From Candidatus Gordonibacter avicola (GTDB lineage Bacteria; Actinomycetota; Coriobacteriia; Coriobacteriales; Eggerthellaceae): a stretch of 64,000 bases of DNA. The stretch is taken from positions 175,550-239,549 of the forward strand of contig DXGM01000035.1 of NCBI GenBank assembly GCA_019113915.1. The letters are read 5' to 3'. Position numbers and translations under genes: made by a program. Numbering within the stretch: position 1 is the stretch's first letter; each line of letters begins with the position of its first letter. Below, piece after piece: positions 8,858-18,001 of the stretch. Under the pieces are notes generated by a model. It saw only the letters and a list, made by a program, of their open reading frames with translations. It ran no database searches and was not told the origin of the DNA.

Positions 8858-9133
8858 ATGCCCGGATCAATGCACGTATGCAACCCGTATTGCGGACGCT
8901 GCAAGCCGCCCAAGGAGCCGCTGCGCGTATGTCCCACCTGCGGTGCATACGACGATTCCGAACACAGCGAACACGGAACCTGCAAAGAGTGCGGAGGCAT
9001 ACTGCCCCCTCGCGTGCTGCCGCAACCCCTGCTCTGCAAGCGCATCAACCAGATGTGCGCCCGCCCCTGCAAGCAGGGCGAAAAACCTCCGCGGACACCG
9101 GTGGCGTCCTGTCGTTATCACACGCCTCTGTGA
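8858..9133 (+). CDS. Small cysteine-rich protein, possible double zinc ribbon
   Basis: A 91-residue protein starting at the ATG preceded by AAGGAGG (8845-8851); upstream in-frame starts lack such a site. It has about 13 cysteines, in the patterns CNPYCGRC, CPTC, CKEC and single cysteines later, which suggests metal (zinc or iron-sulfur) binding. I do not recognise a named family. It is divergent from the molybdoenzyme operon and shares the palindromic operator region, so it may be co-regulated and help in cofactor or cluster handling. That role is inference only. Confidence 0.65.
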   Translation: MPGSMHVCNPYCGRCKPPKEPLRVCPTCGAYDDSEHSEHGTCKECGGILPPRVLPQPLLCKRINQMCARPCKQGEKPPRTPVASCRYHTPL

Positions 9134-9170
9134 TCAGGTTTTGCACGTTTTGGTTCGCGCCAGCTTGGAT

Positions 9171-9875
9171 TCACTTGCGGCTCGGGAGAGCGCGGCGCAC
9201 GGCGCGGGCGCAGATGACGGCGGCGATAGCTTTCAGCAGATCAGGGATGGCGAAGGGGGCGATGGTGACTGCGGCGGCGGCCGCGAGATCGATGCCAGCG
9301 ACGAGGGCGTATTGGAAGCAGCCGCACGCGTAGGTTATCGCGATAAACACCAGGCAGCCGGCCAGGTCAATGGCGAAGGCTGTGGGGGCTGTGAGTGCGG
9401 TGCGCGTTTTGCGCGGGGATGCGCCTGTTGAAGAGGTTTCTTCCGCACGGCTGGCCAGCGTGCGCAACACCTGCAACACCAGCAAAGCTGCAGCCGCACC
9501 CACCAAGTAGCCCCACAGATAGCCGCCGGTGGGGCCCACCAGCATTCCTATGCCGCCGCGCATGCCCGAGAACATGGGCAGGCCTGCGGCCCCCAGCGCC
9601 AGATAGCCGGCAATGGCCGCGAGACACTGCTTGGGCGTGAGCACCAGCAAAGCAAACATGAGCGCGAACATCTGCAACGTCAGCAGAACAGGGCCAAGCG
9701 GAATGGCAACCCACGCTGACACCCCCATGAGCGCAATGGTGAGCCCCGCAAAGGCAATCGAGCGTGTACGAGAGCGTGTCGTCGCTCGCGCACCAGTGCG
9801 CCGGCCGCTCGCGACCGCTTGCCCGCCAGCACCGCCCGCGCCTTTCACCTGCTGTTCCCCACCTTGATCTGCCAT
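9171..9875 (-). CDS. bioY: BioY biotin transporter S component
   Basis: A 234-residue membrane protein with about six spans. The region GGIGMLVGPTGGYLWGYLVG is the hallmark of BioY, the biotin-binding S unit of ECF transporters. The N-terminal 35 residues are a low-complexity Gly/Ala/Arg tail; a later start cannot be excluded. No ECF A or T genes are adjacent, so it probably uses a shared energizing module. The biotin ligase gene lies two genes upstream, consistent with a biotin-salvage lifestyle. An inverted repeat in its leader (9888-9932) may affect translation. Confidence 0.92.
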   Translation of the reverse strand: MADQGGEQQVKGAGGAGGQAVASGRRTGARATTRSRTRSIAFAGLTIALMGVSAWVAIPLGPVLLTLQMFALMFALLVLTPKQCLAAIAGYLALGAAGLPMFSGMRGGIGMLVGPTGGYLWGYLVGAAAALLVLQVLRTLASRAEETSSTGASPRKTRTALTAPTAFAIDLAGCLVFIAITYACGCFQYALVAGIDLAAAAAVTIAPFAIPDLLKAIAAVICARAVRRALPSRK

Positions 9876-9887
9876 TATTCGCCTTGC

Positions 9888-9932
9888 CTTTCCGCTGAGA
9901 GCATATGCCCACTCGTTTGCAACAGCGGAAAG
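9888..9932 (-). promoter_or_regulatory. Inverted repeat in the bioY leader
   Basis: CTTTCCGCTG (9888-9897) and CAGCGGAAAG (9923-9932) are perfect 10-bp complements with a 25-base spacer. On the minus strand the 3' arm ends about 12 bases before the bioY start and overlaps the likely ribosome site (GGAAAGG). A hairpin could therefore hide that site. I do not recognise a known riboswitch class. Confidence 0.45.
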
Positions 9933-10034
9933 CCTACCGCAGCAAGCACTAATTGTCCCACGGCGGCGTCACGCAGGGTGACAATCAAAGGCGCGGTAGC
10001 CTACCAGCAGACGCGCCCGCAAGCAGGTTCGGCG

Positions 10035-11552
10035 CTAGAACTTCGCCTTGATTTCGCCGCGCTCGAGTTTCTTCAGGCGGCGCATCTCTACGGCAATGAA
10101 TATGGCCGTGGTGAAGATGGACAGAAAGTCGGCCAGCGGGGTGGCGAAGTACAGCGCATCCAGCCCCGTGAACTGCGACATTACGTGCGGCAGCACCTCG
10201 GGCAGTGCGAACAGCAGCGGCACCAAGAAGATAATCTGACGCGTCAGCGACAGGATGATGGACTTGAGCGGCTGGCCGGTGGCCTGGAAGTAGTTCGAGC
10301 CCACAATCTGGAAGCCCACGATAGGCAGCATAAACAGCTGCACCTTCAGCGCAAACACCGTGAAGTCCACCAGGCCTTCGTGCGTGATGCCGAACGCACC
10401 CACAATGGCCTCGGGGAACAGGTGCACAATCCCCCACATCACTGTGCCGAGCACCGTCGCGCCCGCAATGCCGTACCAGAGCGTCTTGCGTACGCGGTCG
10501 ATGAGTTTCGCGCCGTAGTTAAACCCGAGCAGCGGCTGGATGGCTACTGCCACGCCCACCAGGGGCAACACGGTGAACATGGCCACGCGCTGCACCACAC
10601 CGATGGAGGCCAGCGCGTCGTCGGCACCCACGGGGCTCAGCGCGCCGTACTGCACCAGCAGGTGGTTGATCACGAAGTTCACAATGGCCATGCCCGCCTG
10701 CACGGCGAAGCTCGCAAAGCCCAGCGACACAATGGTGCCGAGCACCTTCAGATGCGGCGCCATGTAGCGCAGGTGCAACTTCAGCGGCACATTCTTCGTG
10801 AAGATGAAGTACCAGAGCACTGCCACGCACGACGACGCCTGACCGATGATGGTGGCAAGCGCGCTCCCAGCCACGCCCCATCCCAGCTGAATGACGAACA
10901 GGTAGTTGAATATCGTGGCCACCACCAGGCCAATGAGCATGGTGACGAGCGCGCGATTCGGCGCGCCTGCCGTACGGATGAAGTTGTTCACACCCATGCC
11001 GATGCACTGGAAAATGAAGCCGAAGCAAACAATTTGTAAGAACACGTGCGCGTAGGGACGCACATCGTCGGTGGCGCTTGAGAGCGTGAGCAGGCTGTCG
11101 AGAATGACCGGGTTCGCCGCCGCAAGGGCCACGAGTACCGACACCACAATGCTGAGGAACATCGTGTTACCGAGGCTGACCTCGGCATCGACGCGCCGCC
11201 CCTCACCAAGGCGCAGTGCCGCAAGCGCGTTACCGCCGTTGCCGATGAGCATGGAGATTGCCATGAACACAATCATGATGGGGTTGGCTACCGTGGCCGC
11301 CGAGAGACCAATCTCACCCATGGCCTGGCCCAAGAAGATGGAGTCGACCACGTTGTAAGCGCCGTTCACTATCATGCCCAAAATAGCCGGAATGGCGAAC
11401 TCTGTGATGAGCAGGGGGATGGACGCGGTGCCCATGCGGCTGACCTTGTTGTCGCGCGCGGGGTTTTTGGGATCTTTGCCGAGCGGGGCGCCCGTGCTAT
11501 CTTCGTTCAGGTTCAGCGGGAGTTTCGCCTTCGCTGCTGCGGATGCTGCCAT
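10035..11552 (-). CDS. MATE-family multidrug/cation exporter
   Basis: A 505-residue, 12-span protein. The chosen ATG at 11552 has AGAAAGG upstream; a longer open frame to 11804 runs through low-quality sequence before the first span. The N-terminal region IPLLITEFAIPAILGMIVNGAYNVVDSIFLG is typical of MATE exporters (cation-coupled antiport). It lies between birA and bioY on the same strand, with gaps of about 160-190 bp on each side, so it is probably separately transcribed. Substrate unknown. Confidence 0.9.
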   Translation of the reverse strand: MAASAAAKAKLPLNLNEDSTGAPLGKDPKNPARDNKVSRMGTASIPLLITEFAIPAILGMIVNGAYNVVDSIFLGQAMGEIGLSAATVANPIMIVFMAISMLIGNGGNALAALRLGEGRRVDAEVSLGNTMFLSIVVSVLVALAAANPVILDSLLTLSSATDDVRPYAHVFLQIVCFGFIFQCIGMGVNNFIRTAGAPNRALVTMLIGLVVATIFNYLFVIQLGWGVAGSALATIIGQASSCVAVLWYFIFTKNVPLKLHLRYMAPHLKVLGTIVSLGFASFAVQAGMAIVNFVINHLLVQYGALSPVGADDALASIGVVQRVAMFTVLPLVGVAVAIQPLLGFNYGAKLIDRVRKTLWYGIAGATVLGTVMWGIVHLFPEAIVGAFGITHEGLVDFTVFALKVQLFMLPIVGFQIVGSNYFQATGQPLKSIILSLTRQIIFLVPLLFALPEVLPHVMSQFTGLDALYFATPLADFLSIFTTAIFIAVEMRRLKKLERGEIKAKF

Positions 11553-11743
11553 AGCTGTCGTGCCTTTCTCATTTTGCGGAACGAGATATTCTACCTTCGC
11601 GCTTAGGGATAAAAAAACAGTTTTGTGACAGCCGGAGGGAATTTCGCCGCCAAAGGGGGGATTTGGGTGATGGGCGGCTGGTGCGCTTGCGGGGGTGTGG
11701 AAATGTGGGCTGTGGGCGTTGTGGGTGGACAGGCAGGTGGGCG

Positions 11744-12511
11744 CTAGAAGGCGATGTGCGCTTCGCCGGAGAATACGCAGGTCTCGGTGCCCGTAGCGTC
11801 GCACAGCACGAGGGCACCCGTTTCGTCGACGCGCGCGACGGTGCCCGCAGCCAGGGGCTCACCCGTGCGATTTACCACCTGCACGAAGCGATCCGTCAGG
11901 CTGGCGTTGGCGTTGTATTCGTCGAGAAACGGAGCGATGCCTTGTGAGGCCCACTGCTGGTAGCGCGGCGCGAACGTGTCAAGGAAGGCATCGAGCATCA
12001 CATCCGGGGTGAGGGCATCGGGCGGAGGTGTGACCAGGTCAGCCACGTAGGCTGCTCGATTCTTGCCACCCACAGCGGGCCGCTCTTCGGGCGGCAGGAC
12101 GTTCACGCCCACCCCTACGCACACGCCACCCGCGTGGGCCTCACACGAGATGCCGCAGAGTTTCGAGAAGGGAGGTTCGCCTTGAGCAAGCACAACATCG
12201 TTGGGCCATTTGATCTGCACTAACCGTGCGGCGGTTTCGCCCACAAGCGCCACAACCGCTTGGCGCACGGCAAGGCCCACTACCAGGCTTAACGTGGGAA
12301 GCCGCGCGGGTTCCACCTGCGGTCGCAACAACAGCGAACAGTAGAGACCACCTTCGGGGCTCGTCCACGTACGCCCCTGCCGGCCATACCCCGCCACCTG
12401 ACGATGCGCCCGCACCACGAGACCTTCCGCCTCGCCTGCCTCAAGCGCACGCTTGACCTCGTCATTCGTGGAGGTAGTTTCCTCAAGACACACCACGCGG
12501 AACATGGACAC
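11744..12511 (-). CDS. birA: Biotin--[biotin carboxyl-carrier protein] ligase, monofunctional
   Basis: A 255-residue protein with the ligase motif GYGRQGRTW (residues 41-49) that binds biotinyl-AMP, and KWPND at 101-105 with the catalytic lysine. The C-terminal SH3-like domain is present. There is no N-terminal winged-helix domain, so it cannot be a BirA-type repressor and bioY must be regulated another way. It starts 29 bp after the end of folP-folK and probably belongs to that operon. Confidence 0.93.
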   Translation of the reverse strand: MSMFRVVCLEETTSTNDEVKRALEAGEAEGLVVRAHRQVAGYGRQGRTWTSPEGGLYCSLLLRPQVEPARLPTLSLVVGLAVRQAVVALVGETAARLVQIKWPNDVVLAQGEPPFSKLCGISCEAHAGGVCVGVGVNVLPPEERPAVGGKNRAAYVADLVTPPPDALTPDVMLDAFLDTFAPRYQQWASQGIAPFLDEYNANASLTDRFVQVVNRTGEPLAAGTVARVDETGALVLCDATGTETCVFSGEAHIAF

Positions 12512-12540
12512 GGAAAAGCCCCCTTCGCAGCGGCGAACCT

Positions 12541-13848
12541 CTACAGGCGCACGGCCTTGCCTACTGTCACGTTTTCACTGGTGACAGGCGTGCCGTCGGC
12601 CAGCACATGGGACGGCAGCAGTTCAAGCAGCGGCTTCACCACGAAGTCGCGCTCAAGGGCGCGCGGGTGCGGCAGCGTGAGCACGTCGGCATCTACCACA
12701 TACATCTGGTAGTCGATGATGTCGATGTCGCAGGTGCGGGGCCCGTTTTCGATCTCGCGCACACGGCCGAGGCTGTTCTCGATGGCGTGCAGATAGCCCA
12801 GCAGTTCCTTCGGAGGCAGGCCGGTGCGCATGAGCACGACCGCGTTCACGAACGAATCTTGGTCGAGATAGTACGCCGGCTCGCTCTCGTAGAAGCTGGA
12901 GATGTCGACAATCTGCGAGTCCGGCAGCGCACACAGTTCGGCCACTGTTTGGTTGAGCAGCGCCACCTTGCCTTCCCGTTCCTCGCCGGGGTTCGCCACT
13001 AGCGGCACGTTGCAGCCCAAGCCCAGCAGCACGTAGGGGCGCAGGTCCTTGAGCGCCTTCACGGTTTCGGCCACGTTGTGCGTGCGCACCACGTTCGCGC
13101 CCAGCTCGCACGCCATAAGCGCCTCGGCAGCCGACGCCCGGTCGCGGTCGCACGGCTCGTCAATGCCGTAGGCGTAGCCAATGTAGCTCTTGCGCGAGAG
13201 TGCCGCCATTACGGGATACCCCAGGTGAGCGAACTCGTGGAAGTTGCGCACCAGCTCGATGGTCTGCTTCGCCGTCTTGCCGAAGCCGGGGCCCGGGTCG
13301 ATGCAGATGCAGTCGTGAGCAATGCCCGCCGCCTCCAATTCTGCTGTGCGTTCACACAGGTAGGCGCGCACATCGTCCACCACGTCGTTGTACACCGGGT
13401 CATCCTGCATCGAGGACGGGTCGCCTTGCATGTGCATGACCACCAGACCTGCGTCACAATCGCGCGCCACTTCCACCATGGCGGGGTCGCGGAAGCCGGA
13501 CACGTCGTTGATCACGGATGCGCCCGCTTCCACGGCCGCACGGGCCACTTCGGCATGGCGCGTGTCAACGCTCACGCAGATGCCACGCTCCACGAGCGCG
13601 CGCACCACGGGCAGCACACGAGCCAACTCTTCCTCCACGCTCACCGGCGCGGCGCCGGGACGCGTGGACTCGCCGCCCACGTCAATGAGCGCAGCACCTT
13701 CTTCCACCATGCGCTCGGCATGGGCGACGGCGGCGTCCACGTCCTCGTATGCGCCGCCGTCGGAGAAGGAATCGGGGGTAACGTTCAAGATGCCCATAAG
13801 AATGGGCATCTTGGTGTCGAATTCAAAGGTCGAACAGCGCCAGATCAT
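12541..13848 (-). CDS. folP-folK: Fused dihydropteroate synthase / HPPK (FolP-FolK)
   Basis: A 435-residue bifunctional folate enzyme. The N-terminal part (about 14-270) has the dihydropteroate synthase signatures GILNVTPDSFSDGG and GGESTRPGA and the DPGPGFGKT and LSRKS regions. The C-terminal part (about 272-430) is 6-hydroxymethyl-7,8-dihydropterin pyrophosphokinase, with LGLGCN at its start and GPRTCDIDII. The fusion would couple two adjacent steps of folate synthesis. Its ATG overlaps the ftsH stop by 4 bp (ATGA), so translation is probably coupled. In-frame ATGs at codons 14 and 18 are alternatives that would shorten it slightly. Confidence 0.93.
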   Translation of the reverse strand: MIWRCSTFEFDTKMPILMGILNVTPDSFSDGGAYEDVDAAVAHAERMVEEGAALIDVGGESTRPGAAPVSVEEELARVLPVVRALVERGICVSVDTRHAEVARAAVEAGASVINDVSGFRDPAMVEVARDCDAGLVVMHMQGDPSSMQDDPVYNDVVDDVRAYLCERTAELEAAGIAHDCICIDPGPGFGKTAKQTIELVRNFHEFAHLGYPVMAALSRKSYIGYAYGIDEPCDRDRASAAEALMACELGANVVRTHNVAETVKALKDLRPYVLLGLGCNVPLVANPGEEREGKVALLNQTVAELCALPDSQIVDISSFYESEPAYYLDQDSFVNAVVLMRTGLPPKELLGYLHAIENSLGRVREIENGPRTCDIDIIDYQMYVVDADVLTLPHPRALERDFVVKPLLELLPSHVLADGTPVTSENVTVGKAVRL

Positions 13849-16202
13849 CGCTTGTCTTCGTCGCCTTTCGTGTCTTCGCGACGGTTTTGCGTACCGTCGC
13901 CGGGTTTGTGGTCGTCGCCCATCATCTCGCGAAAACCATCCTCGAGCTGGTCGAGAAAGCCTTTCGGATGCTGCGATCGGTCACCGGCAGGCTGTGCGTC
14001 AGGCTGCTGTGTCTGCATCCCAGACGTCCCGGGCTGCTGCGCACGAGACGCAGCCTCTTCCTCAGGCGTCGGACGATACGGCGGGTTGGGGTTCTGGTCG
14101 CCCGGCTCCACTGGCTCTTCGCGCCAGTTCGGGTCGGCCAGCTTCGCGTCGCGAGTACGAGCGGCAGCTTCTTCCGCTTCCTTGCGCGCAATGATTTCGC
14201 CTTCGTGCTTCAGGTAATCGTCCCACGTGTTATCGAGCAGCGCCAGGCAAGCCTCACCCTCAACGGTCTCGCGTTCCAGTAGCACACTGGCCATGAGGTC
14301 CATCTGCTCGCGGTGGCTCACCAGAATTTCGTAGGCGCGGTCGTGCGCGTCCTTCATGATGCGCGCCACCTCGTCGTCGATGCGCTTCGCCGTTTCCTCG
14401 GAGTAGTCCTGCGTGTTACCGTAGTCGCGGCCCAGGAACACCTCGTGGTTCGGCTGGCCGAACACCTGCGTACCCAGTTCAGCGCTCATGCCGTACTGCG
14501 TCACAATGGCGCGGGCCATCTTCGTGGCGCGCTCAAGGTCGTTGCTGGCGCCGGTGGTAATGTCGTCGCAGAAGATTTCCTCCGCCACGCGGCCGCCCAT
14601 GAACACGGCCAGTTCGTCGCGCATCTCACCAAGCGAGTTCAGCACCTTGTCTTCCTTGGGAATAGACAGCGTGTAGCCCAGCGCGCGACCGCGCGAGATA
14701 ATGCTAATCTTGTGCACGGGGTCGGCGTGCGGCAACAGGTGCCCCACCAGAGCGTGACCGCTTTCGTGGTAGGCGATGGTGTGCTTCGTCTTTTCGTCGA
14801 GCACGCGGCCCTTGCGCTCCGGACCAGCAATGACGCGCTCCATGGACTCGGACACTTCCTGCTGTGTGATAATCTTCTTGCCGCGGCGCGCCGTGAGCAG
14901 CGCCGACTCGTTCATGAGGTTGGCCAAGTCGGCACCCGTAAAGCCCGGCGTAAGCTTGGCCACCTTCGCCAAATCGACGTCGCTGCCGATAGGCTTGTCC
15001 TTGCTGTGCACCTGCAAAATTTTCTCGCGGCCCTTCACGTCGGGGGCGTCCACCACAATCTGGCGGTCGAAGCGGCCGGGACGCAGGAGTGCCGGGTCCA
15101 AAACGTCGGCGCGGTTCGTGGCAGCGATGAGCACCACGGAATCGTTCGACTCGAAGCCGTCCATTTCCACCAGCAGCTGGTTCAAGGTTTGTTCGCGCTC
15201 GTCGTGACCACCGCCGAGGCCGGTACCACGCTGGCGACCTACGGCGTCAATCTCGTCGATGAAGATGATAGCCGGGGACGCATCCTTAGCCTGCTGGAAC
15301 AGGTCACGCACGCGCGAGGCGCCCACGCCGACGAACATTTCCACGAAGTCTGAACCCGAAATGCTGAAGAACGGTACGCCCGCCTCGCCCGCAACAGCGC
15401 GCGCGAGCAGCGTCTTGCCGGTGCCCGGAGGGCCCACCAACAGGCAGCCGCGCGGAATCTTCGCGCCCATGGACTGGTACTTCGCGGGGTTCGCCAGGAA
15501 GTCCTTGATTTCCTGCATCTCTTCCACAGCCTCGTCCACACCGGCCACGTCCGAGAACTTCACGTCGGGGCGTTCCTCAATGGACTTCTTGGTTTTGGCC
15601 TTGCCAAACGACATCTGCGAGTTGTTCGCCTTTTGCATCTGCGAGAAAAAGAAGAACATGATGGCCGCAATGGCAATGATGGGCAACAGGGAGAACAGCA
15701 GGTCAACGAAGCCTGAGGGCAGGTTCACCTGGTAGGGCACGTTGGGGTGCGCCGCCATGAGTTCGCCGAGCGAGTCTTGGCCCACGTACGTGGACGTGAA
15801 GTTGTGCTCGGTGCCCAACGTGGCTGCCACGATATCGGAGGTGCCCACACCGCCGAGCGCCTTGCCCGTGTCGGGGTTTTTAATGGTAGCCATGCGCGCG
15901 TTGAGCGCCTGGAACGCATCGTTGAACGCGTTCGCCGCCGTGGAGCCCGCCGTGATGGCCGGGTAGTAAGAACCCGTGACCGTGTGACCGCCCGCGTCAT
16001 ACACCACACGCGTCACGCGATCCTGCTCAACTGCCTGCACAAATTCCGACGTGATGAGGTTATCGGTTTGTGTCGCGTTCGACGACATGTTCATGAACTG
16101 CTGACCCACGAAGAAGGCCACCAGCATGAACAGCAGCACCGAGATAATGGTGGTCCGAGGACTCGGCTGCTGAAACTGGTTTTGTTTGTTTTGCTGTGCC
16201 AT
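13845..16202 (-). CDS. ftsH: ATP-dependent zinc metalloprotease FtsH
   Basis: A 785-residue membrane AAA+ protease that degrades membrane and regulatory proteins. Spans lie at about 18-37 and 164-186, bracketing an extracytoplasmic domain of about 125 residues. The Walker A motif GPPGTGKT is at 257-264. The second region of homology includes [20 protein letters not shown], and the zinc-binding HESGH is at 479-483. The last 90 or so residues form a hydrophilic Pro/Gln/Asp/Arg-rich tail. It lies downstream of hpt, the usual order in many Gram-positive bacteria, although tilS is not found upstream here. Confidence 0.97.
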   Translation of the reverse strand: MAQQNKQNQFQQPSPRTTIISVLLFMLVAFFVGQQFMNMSSNATQTDNLITSEFVQAVEQDRVTRVVYDAGGHTVTGSYYPAITAGSTAANAFNDAFQALNARMATIKNPDTGKALGGVGTSDIVAATLGTEHNFTSTYVGQDSLGELMAAHPNVPYQVNLPSGFVDLLFSLLPIIAIAAIMFFFFSQMQKANNSQMSFGKAKTKKSIEERPDVKFSDVAGVDEAVEEMQEIKDFLANPAKYQSMGAKIPRGCLLVGPPGTGKTLLARAVAGEAGVPFFSISGSDFVEMFVGVGASRVRDLFQQAKDASPAIIFIDEIDAVGRQRGTGLGGGHDEREQTLNQLLVEMDGFESNDSVVLIAATNRADVLDPALLRPGRFDRQIVVDAPDVKGREKILQVHSKDKPIGSDVDLAKVAKLTPGFTGADLANLMNESALLTARRGKKIITQQEVSESMERVIAGPERKGRVLDEKTKHTIAYHESGHALVGHLLPHADPVHKISIISRGRALGYTLSIPKEDKVLNSLGEMRDELAVFMGGRVAEEIFCDDITTGASNDLERATKMARAIVTQYGMSAELGTQVFGQPNHEVFLGRDYGNTQDYSEETAKRIDDEVARIMKDAHDRAYEILVSHREQMDLMASVLLERETVEGEACLALLDNTWDDYLKHEGEIIARKEAEEAAARTRDAKLADPNWREEPVEPGDQNPNPPYRPTPEEEAASRAQQPGTSGMQTQQPDAQPAGDRSQHPKGFLDQLEDGFREMMGDDHKPGDGTQNRREDTKGDEDKR

Positions 16203-16325
16203 AGAGCCTGACTTTCTTCTCGAAACGGCCGATGGCCGCCGCGCTTGGACACTCAGTCTGCGACGCGGTTGGCCTTCGTGCGCGCCTTCGCCGGGTTTCG
16301 CCGAAGCGACCCGCCGAGGACGTGG

Positions 16326-16904
16326 TTAGCGGTACACTTCTGGCTTCAGAACGCCCACGTAGGGAAGGTTGCGGTAGTGCTCCGCGTAGTCCAACCCATA
16401 CCCAACAATGAAGCTGTCGGGGCATTCGAAACCAAGGTAGGTGCAATCGATCTCGGCCTGCGGCTGCGTCTGTTTCCGAAGAAACGTGGCCACGCGCAAC
16501 GAGGCCGGGTGACGCTCCGACAGGTTTTTCAACAGGTATTCCAGGGTAAGGCCGGAGTCGAGGATGTCCTCGGCCACGATGACGTGACGCCCTTCGATGT
16601 TGGTCGAAAGGTCTTTCAAGATGCGAATGACGCCGGAACTTTTCGTGCCGCTGCCGTAGGACGAGACGGCCATATAGTCCATCTCGAGCGGCAGGTCGAT
16701 TACGCGGGCAAGGTCCGCCATGAAGATGGCTGCGCCGCGCAGCACGGACACGAGCACAATGCCCTCATCCGCCACGTCAGCGTAGTCGCGCGTAATGGCG
16801 CGCCCGATTTCGCCCACACGCTGGGCAATCTCGTCTTCAGTGAACAGTATTTCCGCAATATCGTCGTGCACTACTTGCTTCCTTCGCTGCATCCGTGACC
16901 CCAC
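16326..16904 (-). CDS. hpt: Hypoxanthine phosphoribosyltransferase
   Basis: A 192-residue purine-salvage enzyme that transfers phosphoribose from PRPP to hypoxanthine or guanine. The PRPP-binding motif VIVAEDILDSGLT is at residues 108-120, with the flexible-loop SSYGSGTKSSG at 81-91. An ATG at codon 5 is an alternative start. It is upstream of ftsH with a 123-bp gap. The 361 bp before it contain strong hairpins (17064-17088 and 17101-17206) and no gene. Confidence 0.95.
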   Translation of the reverse strand: MGSRMQRRKQVVHDDIAEILFTEDEIAQRVGEIGRAITRDYADVADEGIVLVSVLRGAAIFMADLARVIDLPLEMDYMAVSSYGSGTKSSGVIRILKDLSTNIEGRHVIVAEDILDSGLTLEYLLKNLSERHPASLRVATFLRKQTQPQAEIDCTYLGFECPDSFIVGYGLDYAEHYRNLPYVGVLKPEVYR

Positions 16905-17063
16905 CCACCGCTCGCCTTGACACGATACGTGAGCAGAGCAGTCACGCTTACCTTGAGATTCGGTTAGTGTACCATTCGCCCTTGCGGAAAAGGAGACAAT
17001 ACGGTAACGCCAGGCGAAGGGCCACGATTTTTACATTTGCCGTGGGAACTGGGGGTTCTTTGG

Positions 17064-17088
17064 TTCCGCTGTTCTACGAACAGCGGAA
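17064..17088 (-). repeat. Perfect 11-bp hairpin with 3-base loop
   Basis: TTCCGCTGTTC (17064-17074) and GAACAGCGGAA (17078-17088) are exact complements. On the minus strand it follows the longer hairpin at 17101-17206 and precedes hpt by about 160 bp. No T run follows, so it is not a convincing intrinsic terminator; it may be part of a structured leader or small RNA. Confidence 0.6.
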
Positions 17089-17100
17089 TGCACCGACGCT

Positions 17101-17206
17101 GCGGGCTTTTGCAGCACCCCGCCTTGCCGCTTTTGCGCTTACCCTCGCGTGCGGAGCACGCTCAGCCGCGCAACGTGGCAATTCGGGGCACTGCAAAAGC
17201 CCTCGC
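17101..17206 (-). ncRNA. Candidate structured RNA: long imperfect hairpin between maf and hpt
   Basis: The arms at 17101-17128 and 17177-17206 pair over about 24 bp, interrupted by a 2-nt bulge and two small symmetric internal loops. The loop region contains its own hairpin (GCGTGC/GCACGC, 17147-17161). The two arms share GGCTTTTGCAG and its complement. Long hairpins with internal loops are typical of stable small RNAs such as 6S-like RNA or of leader elements. The strand is not certain; minus is assumed because the flanking genes are on it. The remaining gene-free sequence (16905-17063 and 17207-17265) shows nothing else I can identify. Confidence 0.4.
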
Positions 17207-17265
17207 TGACTGATTTGGACCTGCGAGGTTAAGTTTTCAACCTGTAAGAGGTGCCCCTACTTATC

Positions 17266-17955
17266 CTACACGAGGAAGAGGTCGGGGAATTCTTGTTGGA
17301 GGCGAGTGACGGGGAGTCCTATGACGGTGTCGAGAGAGCCTTCTATGTGTTTGACGAGTGCGGCGCCGGCACCTTGTGCGGCGTAGGCTCCGGCTTTGTC
17401 GAAGGACTCGCCTTTGCGCAGATACTCCGTAATGTCTTCGTCCGTCAGGTCGTGGAAGGTGACGGCGGCACGGTCGACAAACGTACGGAAGCCCAGCGAC
17501 ACATCCTCTTTTGAGGGCGCGGCCACCATCCAGAGCGACACGGCCGTGACCACCTCGTGCGTGGTTCCCGACAGACGGCGCAGCATACGCTTAGCGTCCG
17601 AGATACTTTTCGGTTTGCCGAATATCTCGCCGCCGCACACCACCATGGTATCGGCGCCCAGGATGGCAGCCGTGCCCACGTAGTCTTCAGCCAGCACCTC
17701 CTGCACGACCGCACCGGCCTTGCGCTCCGCGAGCTTCTTCGCGGCCTCGGGCGGGTCGGCCAACAGGTCGGGCTCCAGCGATTCGTCCACGTCGGACACG
17801 TGCACGGTAAAGGCGACTCCCGTGTCCTCTAACAGTTGCTTGCGACGCGGCGATCCGCTGGCCAAAATGATGTCGACGGCAGGCGCAGCCTCGGCGTCGG
17901 TGGTTGGGGTGGAGGCCGCCTGAGCGGCCTCATTGATGTTCTGTTCGTTTTCCAT
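17266..17955 (-). CDS. maf: Maf-like nucleoside triphosphate pyrophosphatase
   Basis: A 229-residue house-cleaning hydrolase of non-canonical or modified nucleoside triphosphates. After a roughly 25-residue polar N-terminal extension comes the family start IILASGSPRRKQLLE. ILGADTMVVCGGEIFGKPK in the middle and a conserved GKAGAY-type segment (FDKAGAYAAQGAGA) also fit Maf. The ATG at 17955 was chosen because the longer frame overlaps the neighbouring gene, but no clear ribosome site is visible before it. Confidence 0.9.
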   Translation of the reverse strand: MENEQNINEAAQAASTPTTDAEAAPAVDIILASGSPRRKQLLEDTGVAFTVHVSDVDESLEPDLLADPPEAAKKLAERKAGAVVQEVLAEDYVGTAAILGADTMVVCGGEIFGKPKSISDAKRMLRRLSGTTHEVVTAVSLWMVAAPSKEDVSLGFRTFVDRAAVTFHDLTDEDITEYLRKGESFDKAGAYAAQGAGAALVKHIEGSLDTVIGLPVTRLQQEFPDLFLV

Positions 17956-18001
17956 GGCGGGTATTGTAACGCAGTGGTGGGCGCGACGGGAGGGCAACCT
18001 G

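Noticed and set aside
9819..11039. A 406-codon open frame opposite the MATE gene
   Set aside because: Composition is dominated by His, Arg and Gln, typical of reversed membrane-protein codons.
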